37,148 bases of DNA, taken from NCBI GenBank assembly GCA_013203665.1, contig JABMPU010000046.1:1-37148 (forward strand). The letters run 5' to 3'. The first letter of the stretch is position 1; the number at the start of each line of letters is the position of its first letter. This document shows, one piece after another, positions 32,344 to 37,148 of the stretch. The position numbers were made by a program, and so were the translations under genes. The notes below the pieces were generated by a model. That model searched no databases. It was not told the origin of the DNA and was given only the letters and a program-made list of their open reading frames with translations. The DNA is from Armatimonadota bacterium (GTDB lineage: Bacteria > Cloacimonadota > Cloacimonadia > Cloacimonadales > TCS61).

Positions 32344-33567
32344 TTAAGTTGTACTTTTATTAGAATTAGGATAAATATTAGATTTTATGATTAGAAAATA
32401 ATACATCACATAAGCAAAAATTATTAGAATCCCAATATAAACAACGATCGGAATTAAATTCGGGATTTTCATTCTCATGGTAATTGTAGAGAAAATCGAG
32501 GAAGCCAAAAAAACGATTGTAGATACCATTGCAGAAGCTGGAGCAGCAGTTTTTTTGAACCTGGAAAGTAAACAGGAATTAGCAGTAGGAAAAATAAATC
32601 CGGCAACTAAACCAAACAAACTAATAATAATAACTATCCAGACAAAAGAGAAAAATTTCAAGAAACAAATGATAACTGAGATAATCAGCAGAAACAGTCC
32701 AACTATTAATCCGTAATGTATGATTTTTTCCAGTGGATATTTTCCCACCATTCTGTGAGTGATAAGCAATCCCACGTTATATAAAGCAACAGGAGGTAAT
32801 AATAGATAAGGAAAAGTATGAGTATCGATTCCTAATTGGGATACAAACCAGAAAGGTGAAGCTGAAAAAAAACCGATGAATCCTCCAGTAGCACAAGCAT
32901 AAGGTATGGCAAATCCCCAGAAATACCTATCTTTTAGAAGAGTTCTATAATGATTGATTGAATCTTTATAAGTTAAATCAATGTTTTTTTCATGAATAAT
33001 TTTTAGATTTATTCTGGAAAACAAATAGAGTAAAATCGAGAAAATAAAAAGGAATCCAAAAATAGCTCTCCAGCTTATTAATTTCATAATCCAGCTACCA
33101 ATAATAGGACCGAGTCCCAACATGCTGGTGCCAACCAAACTTACATAGATCATTCTTTTGGAGAGTTCATTTTTTTCGAATATTTCAGTTAACATTGCTC
33201 TACTACAAGGAGCCAGACAACCGATTCCAACTCCTTCCAATGTTCTTCCGATAATATATTGAATTAAACTGTTTGAAGTCATCGATATGATGATACCAAT
33301 GAGCGATATGAACAAACCCGGATAATATACTCTAACGTTTCCGTATTTTTCAGCGAAAGAACCCCAGAACAACCTTGAGATTGAGAATCCGAATAGGTAG
33401 ATGGTTATACTTAGTTGAATATATTCTGGTGTGGTATTAAAATATTTTATTAAAAAAGGAAGGGCGGGAAGAACGATTTTTACTGAAAACCAGTTTAACA
33501 GAACCATTAAAAAAATAATTCTAAAGACCTGGTTTTTTTGTTTAGAGGAAAATACGTTTTCAACCAT
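32344..33567 (-). CDS. MFS transporter, Bcr/CflA-like drug efflux type
   Basis: A 407-residue protein with about 12 membrane segments. The family loop after segment 2 is visible (WGSFAEKYGNVRVYYPGL), as is the segment-4 motif GRTLEGVGIGCLAPCSRAMLTE, as in Bcr/CflA-type proton-coupled efflux pumps. Substrate unknown. No close ribosome-binding site before the ATG; the protease gene ends 30 bp upstream, so the two may be co-transcribed. The stop abuts the inverted-repeat element. Confidence 0.88.
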   Translation of the reverse strand: MVENVFSSKQKNQVFRIIFLMVLLNWFSVKIVLPALPFLIKYFNTTPEYIQLSITIYLFGFSISRLFWGSFAEKYGNVRVYYPGLFISLIGIIISMTSNSLIQYIIGRTLEGVGIGCLAPCSRAMLTEIFEKNELSKRMIYVSLVGTSMLGLGPIIGSWIMKLISWRAIFGFLFIFSILLYLFSRINLKIIHEKNIDLTYKDSINHYRTLLKDRYFWGFAIPYACATGGFIGFFSASPFWFVSQLGIDTHTFPYLLLPPVALYNVGLLITHRMVGKYPLEKIIHYGLIVGLFLLIISVIICFLKFFSFVWIVIIISLFGLVAGFIFPTANSCLLSRFKKTAAPASAMVSTIVFLASSIFSTITMRMKIPNLIPIVVYIGILIIFAYVMYYFLIIKSNIYPNSNKSTT

Positions 33568-33597
33568 AAATTATTTTATCGTTATATAAACCTTCTT

Positions 33598-36500
33598 TTA
33601 TTTAATTAATATCATTTTTCTGGTTGAAGTATATCTTCCGGATTTCATTTTATACAAGTATATTCCGCTGGAAACAGGATTATCAGAATCATCAGTTCCA
33701 TCCCAAACAACTGTATGATAACCTGCATCCATTCTATCATCAATGAGTGTCTTCACTTTCTGACCTTTGATGTTGTAAATAATCATCTCTGTTTTCTCCG
33801 TGCTCTCTGTAGTAAAAGAAATTTTTGTTGTCGGATTAAATGGATTGGGATAATTATTCTTCAACTCCATTTTAGAAACAGACTGTACGATATTTTCATC
33901 TGAACTGACAGAACCGGAATATGCCTGGGCTGGATTACTGAATGAGCTTTCACCTTCCTCATAAACTGCAGTTACAACATAATAATAAATTCCGTATGAA
34001 AGCCCTGTATCGATATAGAATGTTTCACTCGTGTTTGCTAAAAATCCATAAGGATTATTCGGATTATTCCTTCTATAAACATTGTAACTCGAAGGAGTAG
34101 TCGATGGGGCTTCCCAAGTTAATTCTATATCATCTGCTACTTTGTCTGCATAAAGATTTGCCGGTGGTTCGAGGAACACATTGGGTTCTACGATGGCAAT
34201 ATCATCGATATACCAACCTTCTTCTGCTGTTGCTCCATCTGAACCGAAAGTAAAACGGAATTTAACTGTTCCATCATAATCCTCAAGATTAAAGAATGCT
34301 CTTTCCCAGTCGATTGAGCCTGAGAACACTTGAGTATCACCGGCAAATGGAGGACTATTATCTCCCCTTGTCAGAAATGGATAACCTCCTTCCGGGACTA
34401 TCTGTGACCATTGACTGTTATGGAAAATCTCAACCAGACCACCATCATAACAATAACCCGGATAAGAACTGCTTGTTTCAGCAGACATCCAATGGTAAAA
34501 CGTGAGATAGGTATCGCCTGTTAACTCTATTTCGGGTGTTTCCAGTGCACACAAGAGGTTATTATAATAAGAACCTGTTCCCGTACTTCCTATCTTCCAG
34601 GAATGCATATCCGAATAATATCTGAGCATTGATTGATGCCATTGGTCCTGCCCTCCATTCAAGGCGAAATGTGTCCAGCCATTGACGCCATATTCCACAT
34701 TGTCATAAAATCCTACACTCACATCAAGCTGGAGAATATTGTAATATCCTAATTGCTCATTTAACAAAAGGTTTAATCTTAAATTATGAATAGCAGGGCA
34801 ATCTGCTGAAATAGTGAAGGTAAATATATCATCAAAACCGGAAACCTCACCTGTTGCCAGGCTCGAGATTTGAGAATTATTATTATTGAGTGTGATATAA
34901 ACATCGTCGGAATAAAGCAGACCTGTGATATTTTCAGCCAGACCTTCTCCATTATTAATCAGATTAATCTGCAAGGAACCTGATTCCCCGGGTTCAAGGC
35001 GTCCATCCCCATTTCCGTCTTCAATCACAAAATTAGCAATTTCCAAAATTGGTGCATAAGATGCGATGGAGAAATCGTATTCCCAGGTATCTTCGCTCGA
35101 ATTTATCACAAGGTGAAATACTAATTGTTCATTATCAGGACAGAACGGTTCTATCTGAATCTGGTAGGAAGTAAGTCCGTATTCAATAGAATCGGGAAGT
35201 ATATTATTATAATTGGAAAAATCATTTATACTCGTAACATACTGGCTTGTTGAAGAAATGGTTGCATCAATATCCGTTGCTTCTTCAGAACCTACATTTC
35301 TTAATCCTACAAGAAAGGATATTTGCTCACCGTGCTCTACAATACTGTTATTGTTTCCTGCTGAATCATCTATAATATAATCGTTACATAAAACATATGC
35401 TCCGCCAGGCGGAATAACAGTAACATCATCATAAATCGTTTCAGTATTGAAAGCAGTTACAACCATTTTTGCATCGCCTGCAATCAAAGCATGAGAGACT
35501 GTCACACTTCCGAATTCATCGGTTACACCAGAAAAATAATTGCCTTCTTGAGATAAACAAATTAATGCACCTTGGACAGGAGCTCCACTTGACGTAACAG
35601 TAGTTGTGAAATCAATTCCCATTAAAATTACTTCATTAGAGAGAACTAAATCTGATGGAGGATCTGTTCTCATATCCAAAGCTGCATCACCGAAAACGAT
35701 CCAGGTTTCCAGCATCGATTGACCACCGCCATAATCTTCAACTGTCATCAAAATCGAACCATTGAAACAAGCTGAACCAAATGTCTTCTTTTGTACATCA
35801 GTTGTGATTCCGTTCTGCCCGGGATATAAGCTGTAATCATAACCGCCAATCAGAAGGTCGTTCACATAATCCTGTCCTCTCATGGGAGGATCCCACGATT
35901 GATTTATGGTGGAAGCATACATACCAACTGCTCCACCGTTTTCTTTATGAAGCCAGGCTTCGGCAAAACATTCCGTCGAATGAAAAGCTCCATTAACACA
36001 AGCAACTGAAATGATGAATGGAAGCATAGTTCCATTTGTAAGAGCAGCAATATGACTGTTACTGAAACCGGAAGAACCCCAGGAAGTCGATGAACCATGA
36101 CCACAATAGTTGATAATACTTGTTCCTGAATTTAAAGCACTGGCAACCATGGAAGCATTTGCTGTCGGATCATAAATCGGAGTGTGAGATTCATAAGTAA
36201 AAGGATCAAGTTTGTTATCATAAATATTTTGAATATGTACATTATCATATTCACCATCATCACCAGGTCCCTGATTGGAAGCAACACCTGTGGCAGCTTC
36301 ATACCAGGTTGCTCCTATCTCCGGGTCTCTTTCGTAGGTAATTGTTTTGTTTACTTGCGTTGTTACATGGGTAGTATTGTTTGCACAGAACCTGCCAACT
36401 ATAAGGTCGGGATATGCATCGCCGCCAACCACGCAACCAAGATTCGGATCTGTGGGAGCACTACCGGAAGTTGGTCCCTGAATATCTGCCCAATCGCCGA

Positions 36501-37148
36501 CGAGCTGAACATAAAGAATATCATTATTCGCATTATACTGGGTGCTGACCAGGCTTGTTACATTTGTTCCGGTGGCTACTTCTTCTTCGTAAACCGTGTA
36601 TCCTTTCTCCATTTTCCATTGGATGTAAGGAGCGATCGCATCTATATCGCGAGGAGTTCGGATAACAAGAATCGAGCCGAAATCTCCGATTTCATGTTCA
36701 AAGCGGGAAACATCATAATTGATAAATATGGTGCGATACATGGAATCCATTTCTCCTAAAATCTTCCTGGTTTGAGAAGGGAAAGGATTAATAACCGGAG
36801 TATAATTCTCTGAAAGTTTTACTGTAACATCTGTGTAAACCCGCAAAATATTCTGTTGAGCATTATATTGAAAAGGATAAACATAAACATTTGTGCCGCG
36901 AATATCCCTCAAAATAAACGGTTCCATTGCCTCAGCAATATCACCCGGATAAAATTCATCCACAAGCGATTCATCAGCTATTTCATAAGGAATCAGCGAT
37001 GGATCCTGGTTACGATAAATCGTTCCCCTGGAAGGCAAAAGCGGATAATCGAGCCTGTAATCCACATAATCGGTTGAAGTGATTTCCAGTGAAACATTTC
37101 TATCATCAGAAAGCTGAACAGAAGCATGAATAAAAGGCAGTTCCGCAT
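33598..37148 (-). CDS. Gingipain-like C25 peptidase with C-terminal sorting domain (N-terminus cut by window edge)
   Basis: The frame is open to the right edge (at least 1,183 residues). The region at the edge reads as a propeptide (PFIHASVQLSDDRNVSLEI, IPYEIADESL, PFQYNAQQNILRVYTDVTV). The C25 catalytic domain follows with His in INYCGHGSST (about 36097) and Cys in ISVACVNGAF (about 35998). Downstream are Ig-like modules, a CARDB-like region (VEHGEQISFLVGLRNVG), a MAM-like segment (DNVEYGVNGWTHFA) and a fibronectin-III module (WEAPSTTPSSYNVYRR). The C-terminus is a type IX secretion/type A sorting domain: NNYPNPFNPTTKISF, MIIYNIKGQKVKTL, SSGIYLYKMKSG. It is predicted to be a secreted Cys protease for protein breakdown outside the cell. 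Confidence 0.92.
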   Translation of the reverse strand, partial: AELPFIHASVQLSDDRNVSLEITSTDYVDYRLDYPLLPSRGTIYRNQDPSLIPYEIADESLVDEFYPGDIAEAMEPFILRDIRGTNVYVYPFQYNAQQNILRVYTDVTVKLSENYTPVINPFPSQTRKILGEMDSMYRTIFINYDVSRFEHEIGDFGSILVIRTPRDIDAIAPYIQWKMEKGYTVYEEEVATGTNVTSLVSTQYNANNDILYVQLVGDWADIQGPTSGSAPTDPNLGCVVGGDAYPDLIVGRFCANNTTHVTTQVNKTITYERDPEIGATWYEAATGVASNQGPGDDGEYDNVHIQNIYDNKLDPFTYESHTPIYDPTANASMVASALNSGTSIINYCGHGSSTSWGSSGFSNSHIAALTNGTMLPFIISVACVNGAFHSTECFAEAWLHKENGGAVGMYASTINQSWDPPMRGQDYVNDLLIGGYDYSLYPGQNGITTDVQKKTFGSACFNGSILMTVEDYGGGQSMLETWIVFGDAALDMRTDPPSDLVLSNEVILMGIDFTTTVTSSGAPVQGALICLSQEGNYFSGVTDEFGSVTVSHALIAGDAKMVVTAFNTETIYDDVTVIPPGGAYVLCNDYIIDDSAGNNNSIVEHGEQISFLVGLRNVGSEEATDIDATISSTSQYVTSINDFSNYNNILPDSIEYGLTSYQIQIEPFCPDNEQLVFHLVINSSEDTWEYDFSIASYAPILEIANFVIEDGNGDGRLEPGESGSLQINLINNGEGLAENITGLLYSDDVYITLNNNNSQISSLATGEVSGFDDIFTFTISADCPAIHNLRLNLLLNEQLGYYNILQLDVSVGFYDNVEYGVNGWTHFALNGGQDQWHQSMLRYYSDMHSWKIGSTGTGSYYNNLLCALETPEIELTGDTYLTFYHWMSAETSSSYPGYCYDGGLVEIFHNSQWSQIVPEGGYPFLTRGDNSPPFAGDTQVFSGSIDWERAFFNLEDYDGTVKFRFTFGSDGATAEEGWYIDDIAIVEPNVFLEPPANLYADKVADDIELTWEAPSTTPSSYNVYRRNNPNNPYGFLANTSETFYIDTGLSYGIYYYVVTAVYEEGESSFSNPAQAYSGSVSSDENIVQSVSKMELKNNYPNPFNPTTKISFTTESTEKTEMIIYNIKGQKVKTLIDDRMDAGYHTVVWDGTDDSDNPVSSGIYLYKMKSGRYTSTRKMILIK

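Noticed and set aside
36184-36759. 191-aa plus-strand ORF opposite the protease
   Set aside because: Antisense to the conserved C25 catalytic region; no recognisable protein features.

Overview
The window is AT-rich bacterial DNA from a strict anaerobe, most likely of the FCB group and best matching Cloacimonadota. Three things suggest this: very large secreted proteins, one ending in a type IX secretion-type sorting domain with the motif NNYPNPFNPTTKISF; free-standing 23S-intervening-sequence-type four-helix-bundle genes; and an anaerobe's oxygen and nitric-oxide defence set (flavodiiron protein, superoxide reductase, rubrerythrins, hybrid cluster protein). The lineage is an inference; there is no rRNA in the window.

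Layout. 1-4469 (-): the N-terminal part of a giant secreted protein with 13 YCF48/BNR-type repeats, cut by the left edge. 5358-13492 (+): an oxidative-stress island. A PerR/Fur-type regulator sits behind a double operator, followed by mutM (8-oxoguanine repair), a flavodiiron protein, desulfoferrodoxin, a ferritin-like protein, rubrerythrin, a short rubredoxin, two tandem ferritin-like paralogues, a flavoredoxin-type reductase and a ChaN-like protein. Many of these genes are separated by repeat elements: three cassettes (one decayed) carrying a four-helix-bundle ORF between inverted arms of TTAGC words, and several ORF-less long imperfect hairpins built the same way. 13510-20426 (-): a type III restriction-modification operon, mod - AAA/zinc-hook ATPase - res, where the middle gene resembles RloC/PrrC-type anticodon-nuclease guards. 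20523-24723 (+): an Rrf2 regulator with a likely Fe-S site, a metal permease fused to an HMA domain, a cupin and the hybrid cluster protein Hcp, closed by a strong bidirectional terminator. 24725-26041 (-): a DEAD-box helicase. 26291 (+): a ferredoxin.

26711-29862 (-): four genes I cannot assign to a described system: two overlapping small proteins, a DUF21/CNNM-like membrane protein with a C-terminal beta-rich domain, and a membrane-anchored PLD-like protein lacking the catalytic HKD. 30012-30421 (-): an MNT nucleotidyltransferase antitoxin overlapping the truncated start of a HEPN toxin gene. 30509-31842 (+): thioredoxin, glutaredoxin and an exported thioredoxin paralogue. 31931-32343: a 413-bp element with 16-bp perfect terminal inverted repeats and four internal hairpins. 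32344-37148 (-): an MFS transporter and a gingipain-like (C25) secreted protease cut by the right edge.

How the parts fit. The flavodiiron protein, superoxide reductase, rubrerythrins and rubredoxin plausibly form one electron chain removing O2, superoxide and peroxide, fed by the flavoredoxin-type reductase and controlled by the peroxide-sensing regulator; MutM repairs the resulting DNA damage. The Rrf2-Hcp block adds nitrosative-stress and metal handling. The type III R-M/AAA operon and the 26.7-29.9 kb island are the best candidates for defence functions.
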